From: Ariolimax columbianus
Taxonomy: Eukaryota; Mollusca; Gastropoda; Stylommatophora; Arionidae
Assembly (NCBI GenBank): GCA_036924085.1
Contig: JAVGWX010000004.1
Coordinates: 38,910,293 to 38,974,292, forward strand
Length of the DNA: 64,000 nt
Direction of reading: 5' to 3'
In this document: positions 54,881 to 64,000 of the stretch, in pieces
Numbering within the stretch: the stretch's first letter is position 1
Layout: each line of letters begins with the position of its first letter
Program-made: the position numbers and the translations under genes
The notes under the pieces: model-generated
Database searches by the model: none
What the model was told of the DNA's origin: nothing
Seen by the model: only the letters and a program-made list of their open reading frames with translations

Positions 54881-54952
54881 TATACCAAGGATTCAAACCG
54901 CTGCCCTCCTTTTCAGCAGGCAGGCCTCAAAACCATTCAGCCATGCGAGAGG

Positions 54953-55310
54953 AATTCAAGGTGACTTAATACAGGTTTATAAGATAATCACAGGAAAGGT
55001 TAAATTAGACTATAACATGTTTTTCAAAATACAACCACCAAAGAGAACAAGAGGGCACAGATACAAATTAACTAAAGAAAGGTTGAGATTGGATATTAGA
55101 AAATATTTTTTTAGTCAGAGAGTGGTGAATGCTTGGAATGCATTGCCACAAGAAGTAGTGGAGATGGGGACAGTTAATGCATTTAAGAATAGATTGGATG
55201 CGCATAGCTTTTAAAGCTGGGTGATGCAAATGTAAATGGTTGTATATGAACTCTGATGAGTCTTCTAAACCAGTATAAAAACTTAAGTTAAAAAAGTTAA
55301 GTTAAGTATA
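54953..55310 (+). pseudogene. CR1-like LINE, second half of the split copy
   Basis: It reads DLIQVYKIITGKVKLDYNMF, RTRGHRYKLTKERLRLDIRK, RVVNAWNALPQEVVEMG and AFKNRLDAHSF, the C-terminus, then the 3' end TCTTCTAAACCAGTATAAA and (TTAAG)n. It continues the 51994-52305 piece. Confidence 0.92.
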
Positions 55311-55317
55311 AAGTAGA

Positions 55318-56710
55318 CAATGAAGTTCTAGTTGAACAATTTAGAATTGGACAGAACAGTGGAACAAGAGAAGCATTTTTCTATATAAGGGCACTTGTAG
55401 AAAAAATACATAGGAGTGACCTAGATCTTGTCTAGTACACTGGCTGATGGTGAGGAATGGTAGTTTTTTTTGTTTTTAAATGTACTTTTAATGGTCTGCA
55501 TCAGAGCAAAATTAGAAGTGTGTCAAAAACAATAGTACATGCATTTTAGAACTTCAAAATTCATTTATTTACCACTTGCTGAGAGATCATTATACCTTTG
55601 TTTACTGCAGAATATCTGTTGCTTCTAAGTAACTGGACTTTTCCCGTACACAAATTTTAAATAAATATTTAATCAATTTAAATGTAGCTGATTCAGAACA
55701 ATTTTCCAACAATTACTGACTACATCATCTTAATTGTACAAAATTAGTAACAAAAGAGGAAGACCATTGAATAAAAAGGAACTTCAATGTAATTGTGTCA
55801 TTGTGTATACTGGAAATAAATTACCATTGTAAGATTTAGTGCAGGATTAATCCACCATTTATAGATGTAAAAAGAGCAGTATGATAAGGATGCGTACTCT
55901 CACCTTGTCTGTTTAACGTTTACACAGTATACATTTTTCAAGAGATAGAAGAAATGTCATTGGTGGAGTGTCAGTAAATATTCTCAGATATTCACGTGAC
56001 ACAGTTATGTCAATTGCAAGCAAACAAAAATTACAGGAATTAGTAATTAAATCATAAAACATAAGTCAGGTGTATGAATTGGACACTAACACATAGAAAA
56101 CAAAAACTATTATAATTAGCAAAGCAGACATGAAATATGCTCTACAGATAAAAATAGACCATGCAACACTAGAACAGGTCAAGAGCTTCTCTCATCTTAG
56201 AAATATAACTATGGACAGAAAATACGAAATGGAAATTAGGAAAAAAATAAGGATTGTCAAATCTGATTTCATCAACTTGAGTCATATATTGACATCCAAA
56301 TACGTAATTCACAAATTAAAAATAAGAATGATCAAGTGTTATGTCTCTTCTTCATTACTGTATGTGTATAAACGTGGACAATGAACAAACAGTTATAGAA
56401 GAGGATTGATGCCTATAAAATGTGGATATATAAAAGAATTCGACACATCTCTTAGCAAGAATAGAAAACAAATAAGAAAGTCTTGAGAGAAATTAGGGGT
56501 GCAGAGAGAATTAATAAAGAAGTAAGAGTTAGATAGTAAAACAGAATGCTCAAAGGAAAGGTAGATGGTAAATGTGTCAGAAATAAACAATGCTATAAAT
56601 GGGAAGATAACATCAAAAGATGCAGGGAAAGCTTTAGCAGATTTTGCATCAAAGCAAAAGATAGAGGATGGTGGGGATGTGGCTGACTTTTGATGTAATG
56701 ATGGCAACTG
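55318..56710 (+). pseudogene. RTE-like LINE reverse transcriptase, decayed
   Basis: It reads LVEQFRIGQNSGTREAFLY, then CVLSPCLFNVYTVYIFQEIE at 55900, a degenerate box near 55995, and KMKYALQIKIDHATLEQVKS (56127), IRKKIRIVKSDFINLSHIL, IRMIKCYVSSSLLYV, then KRIDAYKMWIYKRIRHIS in another frame. No frame is intact. Confidence 0.75.
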
Positions 56711-56988
56711 AACTAACCGAACATTTGTGAATATCTAGATTAAAATACATTTTTCTTTTCAGGTTGAATTATGAAATAGCTTTCACTCATAGGGCTAAAA
56801 TACAAGCAAGGTCAGAATGCAGTTTTGCATAAGAACAGTGCCATATTTTTATCAAATTTCAAAACTTCATATGAAACTTTTTTGTATTTCAGTCATTATT
56901 GGTATTGAATTGCAAAGGGTGCTTCTTGTCAAGAATAGCTTGTTTTAATGTAACACAAGTTATTATATTTCTTTGTTTTTATTCTAAG

Positions 56989-57163
56989 GTCTCATGGCAG
57001 AAGGATGATTCCCCTGTTATTGAGAGTGACAGGATCAGAGTTGAAGACAGTGGTACTCTAATAATTGAACGGTTTGAAGAAGATGATGAAGGTAGCTACA
57101 CATGCGTGGCAAATAATACATTTTCATCAAGAGCAAGTCAATCAGCCTTTGTCTCTCTGACAG
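56989..57163 (+). CDS. Exon C6: rest of Ig2 (module C)
   Basis: The acceptor is TTTTTATTCTAAG and the donor GACAG/GTATAA. It is 175 nt, phase 0 to phase 1. It encodes VSWQKDDSPVIESDRIRVED, then SGTLIIERFEEDDEGSYTCV and QSAFVSLTG. The core Trp, D-x-G-x-Y-x-C and the closing strand are intact. Confidence 0.95.
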
Positions 57164-57534
57164 GTATAAAGTCAACCTACAACTTTGTCTCTATAGTTTC
57201 TCTTTCATAATGGTACATTTTGCACAAATTTATATGTTATTGTTTTTCGTAAAGACTGTTGCTAATAGTATTATTAAACTGATTTTATTGTTAAGACTGC
57301 TAATGTAGCTCCTTTTGTTTGATGTGCTGTGCCAATGATGAATTAATTTAGGGGCTTAAAACTATTTTGAGCTGATGTTGGTTAGTTTCAAAATATCAGT
57401 TATTCTGTTATTTTATAAATTGTGGCACTGAATTGCAATAAAATTCATTGTTTAATTTAACATGGTAGAATATGCCAACAAAATTGTTAAATTGTTTGTG
57501 AAAACTATGCAGGGTTGAATACTTTAGAGGTAAA

Positions 57535-57840
57535 AGATGCAGCACATGAATGAGCTAATAATAGTCAGCAACTCATAGCTGCCTGATTGCATCAGGGTCA
57601 GCGGACCAGAGCTGACAAAGACTCTATTCCATCTCCAGTGGCGGACTTAGAAACAGGTTGCATTAGTGAAATCTGGATAAGAGAATAAGGATTACAGTGG
57701 GAAGGCAAACCCAGTACCCAAAAAAGTTGGCTGAAGCTGGTTGTTTCTGGCCAAAAGATGTAGATACCCCAGCCTTGTTGTAAACTATGTCACAGCATCA
57801 CATTAACTTCAGGACAAACACTAAAGAAAAAGAAGAAAAA
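57535..57840 (+). mobile_element. R360 retroposon copy
   Basis: It shares GCATCAGGGTCAGCGGACCA, GCATTAGTGAAATCTGG, GGTACCC-type text, CCCAGCCTTGTTGTAAACTA and a tail AAAGAAAAAGAAGAAAAAAC with 10381-10740. 57841-58640 has nothing I recognise, apart from a possible 160-base LINE scrap near 58340. Confidence 0.75.
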
Positions 57841-58646
57841 ACACCGTTTTTGTAATATTAGATACTGAGAAAGCTAGCTTTAAAGTTTAATATTTATATT
57901 AATTTAATAATGTTTTAAAAGTATCATCTGATTTTAAGATAATTATTAATACATTGTTAATTCTAATTCCTAGGTCCACCTGGAGAATTTGATAATATAC
58001 TGAAATATATATTACACAAAATTCTCATGACATGAGCATTAAACAGATAACCAACATGCCATTACATTTCTTGAGAGCAGACCAACTGATCAACTTTTTA
58101 CACTTTGTAACATAGGCAAGCAGTTAGCATTTTAGCGTGCAAATGCATTTTTTAATCATAAATAATGCATTTATATTTCAGTATACAGATAACAACTATC
58201 TTGAAAATAATAATTTCATATAGGGGGAATAAAACCAGGAAACTGACAACATTAAATAATTCAGGTGCCTTTGAACTGACAATATACAAATATAAATGCA
58301 GTTTAAGAACTATGGATATGCATGATCAATAACACTTTAGGAAATCCTTAATTTGCTTAAACAACACAGCAGACACTATACCAGGATGAAAATAGAATAC
58401 TAAGAGCTAAAGGAAGGACAAACAAATTAGTAGCAAAATTCAATACCATCGATACTTAATACAATTGTCTGCATACTTATCAGTTGTATTATGTCATGAG
58501 CTTAATGAAAACATAATAATAAGATATTGTTTTTAAAATTAGGAAGGAAAAATGAATATATAAGCTAGATTTACCATAACATTCTATATTTATGGTAGAA
58601 AGCTGTTTTATTGTTCTCCTACTATGCTTTTTTTTATTTACATTAG

Positions 58647-58771
58647 TTACTGGAGTTAGTGAGCAAGTAACAAGACCATACAGCAAACCTGTAGAAACAG
58701 ATGAACCACAACCAGAGACAACGCCATCTGTAGGAGAAACACTGTACTCTGGCAATCCTTACATCTCTAAG
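58647..58771 (+). CDS. Exon D1: Pro/Glu/Thr-rich linker (module D)
   Basis: The acceptor is TTTATTTACATTAG and the donor CTAAG/GTACAG. It is 125 nt, phase 1 to phase 0. It encodes VTGVSEQVTRPYSKPVETDE, then PQPETTPSVGETLYSGN and PYISK. It is low complexity, linking Ig2 of C to Ig1 of D. Support comes from splice sites, phase and the same position and character as the B and C linkers. Confidence 0.82.
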
Positions 58772-59149
58772 GTACAGAAATCATGTTCTTTTAGCAAATT
58801 ATACTTTCAAACATCACCATAATTCTTTTCTCAAAATTGTTTCACATCCACCATCTCATGATTCCATTCCACATGTAATATCATCACAAAATTTGGTTAT
58901 CAAATTAAAAATCTGTAAAAAAGATTTGAAAAAAAACCCAAATATATAAATAAATCAGAAGCAACAAATTGTTATGAGATTTAATGCCATAACATTGGTC
59001 ATTGGAAACATACTTTTTTAAAATGTGAAATATGGTTGTGCATCTTGAAATAGTTACAGGTTAAAAGTAATTAAATTAGAAAAAAAAACATGCTGAGATG
59101 TAATGCAGACAGCAAATCAGAAAATGAGGTTTAAGAAAATTTACCCTCA

Positions 59150-59650
59150 TATTGGTCTGTCAGCACAGTAGCCCCTTTTCAGTCATGACTGACTATAGAA
59201 TGATGCGACCTTGGAGTAGTAACTTTCTACTGAGTTTGTTTTTTGTTTTTTTGCGGCATTATCTTTTCACTCTTCTGTGTTGCATGAGCTTAGTTTCACC
59301 CAGTCTGAGGTGACTCTTCAAGTTGCATCTCCATTTGGATCAGTCTGCAGTCTTTTCAAAATGTCAGATCCATAATCAGTACTTTCATGTCCTGCAAATA
59401 CACGCCTTTTAACCTCAGCTGTGGTGGATCAACTTTTCTTTCTCCATACACCAGCTGTTCATAGAGAATATCTTTTGGAGTGCAACTGTCTTCATGTGAT
59501 GAACATGACCAAGCTATCACAGTCTTTGCTGCCTGAGGAGATTGTACATACTTGGAAGACCAGTGTGAGATTGCACTGGTACGGAACCATGCAGTATCGA
59601 ATTGGTAATTCCACTGGACTTCATCATGTTCACATATAATAATGGATAGC
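59150..59650 (-). pseudogene. LINE C-terminal fragment, minus strand
   Basis: In reverse: SSHEDSCTPKDILYEQLVYG then ERKVDPPQLRLKGVYLQDMK, matching the common P-K-x-L-x-Y-G-E-L-x-x-G-x-R-x-x-G-x-P-x-x-R region after the RT domain. It is a short relic. 59651-60670 is AT-rich with nothing recognised. Confidence 0.6.
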
Positions 59651-60679
59651 AAATGAGTCTAATTTTCTACAAAAAGGTAAAATTGAAATTTGAAATATAA
59701 TTTAGGGTCTCTGTCTCCTTTATTGTTTATCTATATGAGATTTGCCAACAAGATACCTATTTAATTGGGTTGCATTACATATTATATGACTTTGATGGAT
59801 TAACATCTAAAATATTGTGACTCCAATAAAGAGTAATGAAATAAGAAATGTAAAATAAAAAATTTGGAAAAGCTATTTTTCAAATTAAATAAGGTTATAT
59901 TTTTTTTACAAAAGAATGTTAAAAATCGCATTATTATCTCATCTGATTTGTCCACTTATGTGACTAGACATCATAGATTGGTGCAATCTTCTTTCTGGCG
60001 CCATTTACCTAGTTGTTGATATTTTCAATTAATATGTCTAGTGTTTATTTGACACCAGCAGTTCATCTTTTCTTTGTCTTTTTCTTGCTCTAAGACCTTG
60101 CTGTCTGTTGTTATAGGCTTGAGTGGCTGCAAGGTTTGAAGGCATTTTTATTTCCCTCATCCACATCATGAAGGATGAAAACAACGAAGCATGGTCACTC
60201 TGAAACCTGAAAAAAGGGCTTTTGTTAGAAGCTGAGACTTCTCTAGCAAGCTAACAGTAAACTTCAAATTGCTCATAAGAAACTAGTGTAGGAAGTAATT
60301 TCATGTAGAGCTAAAATAACAAATGAGGGTACCCGCAGTAAGACAATTAAAAGAAACTTATTATACAAATAAAAAGAAGCAATCTACATTTTTAGATATG
60401 TTATGAATTCTGCAAAATTAAATAACGTTTTAGATTATAAAATGACAGGAGATTCTGGAGCATATAAAATTATAGTATAGAAAAGTGACAGCACCAAAAT
60501 AAATAAACATTCCTAAACATGAAGTTCTAGAAAAATCCAATAGCTCAAAGCAGTTGGCATCACACTTGAAGATGATAAAGTTTTCTTTCTTCCATTTTTT
60601 ATTTTCGGTAATCCAGTCTTGTAAAGATTTATTTGTTATATATTCAAGAATATGAACTTAACATAATGGGGATTCTTGC

Positions 60680-61160
60680 TTGAGCCTGTTACCTTGAAAT
60701 GGTGAGAAAGTTTGCATGTCTCAATGGTCCCAGGAGCTAAGCCAGTAGAAGCAAAAGTTTCCAGAAGGGTCATCCAAGCTGAATAGATCATGGTGGAGGG
60801 AATAGACTCAACATGAACAACTCATCTAGAGTAAGATAAGTTAGATTAAAGCCGGCCATCCATCTATAAAAACAAAGTTGGTTACAAAAATATTGTGAAC
60901 AGAGCATAAGCAAATGGCCTTGGGGAAAAAAGTGCCTTCAGAAGAATGACGTAGTAGAGTGGAAGCCTCAAGGAAGCTCCAAGGCAGACTTCTGAGAAGA
61001 GAATGTGAAAAGGAACTATGAATAAATGACTACACCTAGAGAGAGGCAGAAAGAGCAGCCCAGGATTATATATGCTGGCAGAATGTTGTCATTGGCTTAT
61101 GCACCAAGAGGAGTGATTGGCTCTGATTGATTGATTAATTGATTGATTGATAATGAAGAT
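60680..61160 (+). mobile_element. Internally deleted RTE-like element (5' end joined to 3' end)
   Basis: It starts GTTACCTTGAAATGGTGAGA and follows the 5' part of the element at 29160 (TTCCAGAAGGGTCATCCAAG, GGTTACAAAAATATTG). Near 60995-61010 it jumps to the 3' part, AGAGGCAGAAAGAGCAGCCC, seen amplified at 36620, and ends with (GATT)n. Endonuclease and RT are absent. It is about 470 bases long. Confidence 0.8.
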
Positions 61161-61537
61161 TGCCACTGTAAAAAAAATATAGCCTCTCTTGGGCTTATCA
61201 TGCCTAACAATGAACATGAAATAGTAATCTATTACTGAAAAAAAAAGCTATAGAAAAAATGTCTTAGTGATCAGAAGAAAAAGTAAACAAGATATGAAAC
61301 AATATTTTATACAATTTTCATTTGTGCAGTCCGTGAATGCTGCTTACATTACTTTTGAGATTTCCCATCCACTATTTCTGTAAATAGTTATCAGGAGATG
61401 ATTTCCTCTTTGGGGTCAAACATAGTCTGTTCTTCTGTGTTTTGGTCTTCCTTGTGTTCTGTAATCAGATTTCTTATTACTTGATTATTTGAGCTTTGAT
61501 AACTTGTAAACCTTTTATTAACCTGTTCTGGATCTAG

Positions 61538-61865
61538 GATCTCCACAGCGTATACTACCTTGCCAAGAACAAGCCAGCAACCATTACCTGTGAAGCCTAT
61601 AGTGTAGAATATATTAGCTTCATCTGTGGGATGCAGACAGTGTCAGGTCAAGAAACTAGGGAAAAAATAGAAGATCTATCACTTCCAGATGGACAGTCCA
61701 ATTTTGTTCAAGTTGTGGAAGCCACAATCAATGTGTCAAAATCTGAAGTTGAGAATTATCAGCCTGGAAAGGACTACTGGTGTCAATGTTATGCCTACTA
61801 TAGAGTCCCTGGGGTAGAGGAGCTCCACAAGTTGACCAGTGAAAAAGGATTTGTGGAAATAGCAT
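61538..61865 (+). CDS. Exon D2: complete UNC5-type Ig1 (module D) in one exon
   Basis: The acceptor is CTGTTCTGGATCTAG and the donor GCAT/GTAAGT. It is 328 nt, phase 0 to phase 1. It reads SVYYLAKNKPATITCEAYSV, then EYISFICGMQTVSG (C-x11-C-G), FVQVVEATINVSKSEVENYQ, GKDYWCQCYAYYRVPG and KGFVEIA. DYWCQC-x-A is almost the vertebrate UNC5 wording. The introns found within Ig1 in modules A, B and C are absent. Ig2 of module D should lie beyond the window. Confidence 0.95.
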
Positions 61866-61881
61866 GTAAGTACTGTTTAGA

Positions 61882-62412
61882 ATGATAGATAAGGAAAGGG
61901 ACCTAGGGGTTATAATAGAGCATACATGTAAAGTGAGTTAGCAAGTCCAGGTAACAGTGAATAATTTGAATGCAATGTTAGATATGATAAAAAGAAATAT
62001 TAAACATAGGAGTAAGGAAATGATTGTCAAATTGTATAAAACATTGGTTAGACCTAGATTAGAGTACTATGTACAGGTGTGGAGTCCTTATTGTAGAGGA
62101 GATATGCTGGAAAGGATACAAAGAAGAGTGACAAAACTAATAATGGGATTCCAGAATTACAGTTATGAGGAAAGACTCAGAAAAACCAACCTACAGTGTC
62201 TCAAAAAGAGAAGAATTCATAGTGACTTAATAAAGGTTTACAAGATAATCACAGGAAAGGTTAAATTAGACTATAACAAGTTTTTTTCAAAATACAACCA
62301 CCAACAAGAACAAGAGGGCACAGCTACAAATTAACTAAAGAAAGATCCTGATTGAATATAGACTGATGAGTCGTCTAAATCAGTATAAAGACATTAAGTT
62401 AAGTTAAGTTAA
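61882..62412 (+). pseudogene. CR1-like LINE 3' end, immediately after exon D2
   Basis: It starts 17 bases after the exon D2 donor. It reads KERDLGVIIEHT-type text, [60 protein letters not shown] and RIHSDLIKVYKIITGKVKLD. The last part (KERS onward) is deleted and the 3' tail CAGTATAAAGACATTAAG with (TTAAG)n follows. It has few lesions. Confidence 0.92.
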
Positions 62413-62504
62413 AAAATACTTCACTATTGTTATCATAGTTTGCTACAAGGCACTTTATATGTACACTAAGGCAAGTACCTAATTTACTCTTATATGGGGA
62501 ACAA

Positions 62505-62600
62505 AGGAAGAAACTGGGCACCTCTTCTCACAAAAGGTTGAGACCTGGTACAATGAAGTCTCAAACATTTCTTCCCTGGCATGTTCTATACTAAATGTAC
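62505..62600 (-). repeat. Short repeat shared with 18357-18440
   Basis: GGTACAATGAAGTCTCAAACATTT-type text and CCTGGCATGTTC correspond loosely to the 18357 region. It is too short to classify. 62601-62980 is AT-rich with nothing recognised. Confidence 0.35.
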
Positions 62601-62984
62601 AGTACCCTAGAAGAGGCATCTTGAAGACCAACTGAAAACAGATGTGTACCAAAAAAATTGTTAAACAAGCTAACAAAAATGTATAACAAAACAATGAGCA
62701 AAGAATAATTTACTTTATTTGAGAATAAAGAGCTTCCTAAGAATTAAAATGAATTCTAATTCTAATTTTTAACCCTCATTTAAAAAACGAATTATATTAT
62801 TTTTTAAAGCACTATTCCTGACTTATTGATCTTACCATATTCTTTAAAAACTGAACAGTTTGCAATTTCATCTTTAATTAAGTGAACATTGCTCTTAATG
62901 TTTTCATAGATTGTCTATAAGTACACACGCTATTTGACAAAAGATATTTGCTATTTACATATATTTTTTTTCTTTTTCTTTTTT

Positions 62985-63540
62985 TCATTGTGTGCACTTC
63001 TTAAACAATCAATCAAAGCCATTCAGGTCACTGCAGAGTACAGGTCATCAACCAACAACTTCCAAGTTTGTCTATGCCCTGCCCTCTTCAGCAACATATG
63101 TCACATATGGCCTGCTTCCCTCATGTTAGACTCCCGTTCTCTTCTCCAAGTTTTTTTTGGTCTACCCTTACTTCTCTTACACTTTATGTTCCAGAACAAT
63201 GTCTGTCTTGCAATGTCCTCTGGTTCTTTTAGCAAAGAGTGCCGTATCCAGCACCAGCGTCTTCTCTTTATGTCACATTCCGCTGAGACCTGACTAGATC
63301 TTTCCAGCAGACAAACATTTGTGACCTTATCACACTATTTCAAACCATGTATTCTACACAAACATCTATTTATGAATGTTTGTACCAACTTTGTTAATGA
63401 CTCTGTTGTCCTCCAAGCTTCAGAGACATATAACAGTATTGACTTTACATTTGTGGTGAAAATTATCTTTGTTAATTATCTTCTTCGTACGCTCTTCTTC
63501 TACTTCTTCTTCGTACGCTTGTTAATTATCTAATTTCTTT
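62985..63540 (-). pseudogene. LINE C-terminal and tail fragment, minus strand
   Basis: In reverse, the region beginning FTTNVKSILLYVSEA (63440) leads through KLVQTFI to a segment RRRWCWIRHSLLK matching the W-x-GH region after the RT. It ends beside TCTTCTTCGTACGCTTG, a decayed (GAA)n tail text. Together with 63760-64000 it makes one minus-strand element split by SINE2. Confidence 0.65.
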
Positions 63541-63545
63541 GTTTA

Positions 63546-63745
63546 TGGAGGCTGCATGGCCAAGTGGTGAAGGGCCTGTTCGAATCACGCTTGTGTCAAG
63601 CTTGGCAGACATGAATTTTTTTTGTTCTTCACATACGGAAAGTAATGGCAACCTACCGAATTGGACACCTGCCAAGAAACTTATAACAGCCAAATATGTT
63701 GACGGTTGTAAGAAGCGGCGTTCTGCAAAGGACAGGCTATTTCCG
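63546..63745 (+). mobile_element. SINE2 copy
   Basis: It has GGAGGCTGCATGGCCAAGTG, CTGTTCGAATCACGC (B box), GGAAAGTAATGGCAACCTAC and AAGCGGCGTTCTGCAAAGGA, as in 38888-39110, with a shortened head. Confidence 0.85.
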
Positions 63746-63759
63746 TTTGTTTACTAGAC

Positions 63760-64000
63760 CATTTCATTCCACAATTGTCTAAAGTTGTTTTTGTCATAAT
63801 CCAGACCTAATTTCAAATGGTATTGCCTTTCCTCATCGGTCTTTTGAATTAGGTTAGTAAACTTATGAGACACACCTAATGCCTGAGCAGGTTTTATAGT
63901 AAATCTCTATCCAAGATATCCAAGATGTCAAATATTTTTGTATAATCCACAAAACCAATATGCAATGATGAATTCCATTTCACACATTCAACTATCCCAC
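63760..64000 (-). pseudogene. LINE reverse transcriptase palm fragment, minus strand
   Basis: Reverse frames read VECVKWNSSLHIGFVDYTKI then FDILD, the FVDYxKAFDxLD region of RTE-like RT, followed by LLRH and KGNTI. It continues past the right edge of the window. Confidence 0.7.

Larger units (their letters stand above)
52481..54881 (-). mobile_element. 2.4-kb retroposon-like chimera of 18S/28S rRNA with a LINE 3' tail
   Basis: ATACCAAGGATTC flanks it at 52468-52480 and 54882-54894. Read on the minus strand it begins with 18S rRNA, goes on to 28S pieces, then about 450 bases of other sequence including CGGATGCACTGAGCC, a word shared with SINE1, and ends ACAGCGTACGATGAAGAAGA, the tail of the RNase H LINE at 1880. 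A target duplication at the end of a LINE tail is what target-primed reverse transcription produces. The non-rRNA part (52500-53020) has no coding content that I recognise. Confidence 0.7.
52306..54952 (-). mobile_element. tRNA-derived SINE interrupted by the rRNA chimera
   Basis: In reverse from 54952 it has CGCATGGCTGAATGGTTTTG (A box of tRNA-Ser/Leu type), GGGCAGCGGTTTGAATCCTT (B box), then across the inserted chimera the body GGTATGGCATATG and GAAATAAATAAACATAGCC, ending in (TG)n at 52306-52322. The real SINE is about 235 bases (52306-52480 plus 54895-54952). It lies within the CR1-like copy, about 15 bases of which are missing at the junction. Confidence 0.65.
6925..61865 (+). other. Locus of a multi-Ig gene built from repeated UNC5-type Ig1-Ig2 pairs (partial at both ends)
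   Basis: Fifteen exons listed separately below join without phase conflict into one reading frame, except for a one-base slip in the 9561-9727 exon. The order is linker, Ig1, Ig2 repeated as modules A, B, C and half of D. Every Ig1 has C-x11-C and a later C-x-C-x-A-[WY], the four-cysteine pattern of the first Ig domain of UNC5 netrin receptors. Every Ig2 begins after a split Tyr codon with [LI]-[DE]-[DE]-x-F and has C-x-PP-x-G-x-P. These are extracellular domains, so the product is presumably a cell-surface or secreted protein. No signal peptide, transmembrane, thrombospondin, ZU5 or death-domain exon is visible, so the full architecture and ligand are unknown. Assignment to the UNC5 Ig family is strong; calling it a netrin receptor would be inference. 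Confidence 0.85.

Noticed and set aside
54698..54964. Open frames at 54303-54964 on the plus strand
   Set aside because: They are antisense translations of the 18S rRNA fragment.
6925..61865. Calling the host gene UNC5 itself
   Set aside because: The Ig domains match UNC5 in type, but canonical UNC5 has one Ig pair followed by TSP1 repeats. Here linkers lead to further Ig pairs, so the symbol is not justified.

Overview
The window is intronic-rich animal genomic DNA. Large AT-rich introns, GT-AG splicing, tRNA-derived SINEs, several non-LTR (LINE) families, mariner and piggyBac relics and nuclear rRNA fragments all fit an invertebrate. The LINE and SINE mix looks mollusc-like, possibly gastropod, but that is an impression from family resemblance and was not tested.

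One host gene can be supported. It runs on the + strand from at least 6925 to 61865 and leaves the window at both ends. I recover 15 coding exons with GT-AG borders and mutually compatible phases. They encode alternating immunoglobulin domains of exactly the two kinds found at the front of UNC5 netrin receptors: a first type with C-x11-C and a C-x-C before A-[WY], and a second type with C-x-PP-x-G-x-P, W and Y-x-C. UNC5 proteins carry one such pair. Here the pair is repeated: modules A (6925-15936), B (16982-27794), C (29022-57163) and the first half of D (58647-61865), separated by short acidic/Thr-Pro-rich linkers. The phase-1 start of the first visible exon suggests another module upstream. 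Module A carries a one-base frameshift in a G run at 9679-9683.

The introns are mostly transposon debris. Region 1-6900 holds LINE fragments, including one that looks inverted by twin priming. Region 7.2-14 kb has a mariner relic, a head-to-head pair of 360-bp SINEs and a LINE with a perfect 3 x 125-bp tandem. Region 16-29 kb has SINEs, a 35-bp minisatellite and a LINE copy with a 14-bp target duplication. Region 29-37 kb is one RTE-like element broken by another LINE, a CR1-like fragment and a piggyBac relic, ending in a 27/41-bp tandem. Region 39-43 kb is another decayed RTE-like copy. Region 44.4-48.2 kb is a nearly complete minus-strand LINE (endonuclease plus reverse transcriptase) with a SINE inside it. 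Region 52-55 kb is a three-layer nest: a CR1-like copy, a SINE within it, and within that a 2.4-kb chimera of 18S and 28S rRNA with a LINE-type 3' tail, flanked by a 13-bp direct repeat. Region 55-64 kb holds more LINE and SINE copies around the last exons.

The most notable items are the repeated UNC5-type ectodomain and the rRNA-LINE chimeric retroposon. No functional RNA gene, CRISPR array or prokaryotic feature was seen. Boundaries of decayed repeats are approximate, usually within 20-50 bases.
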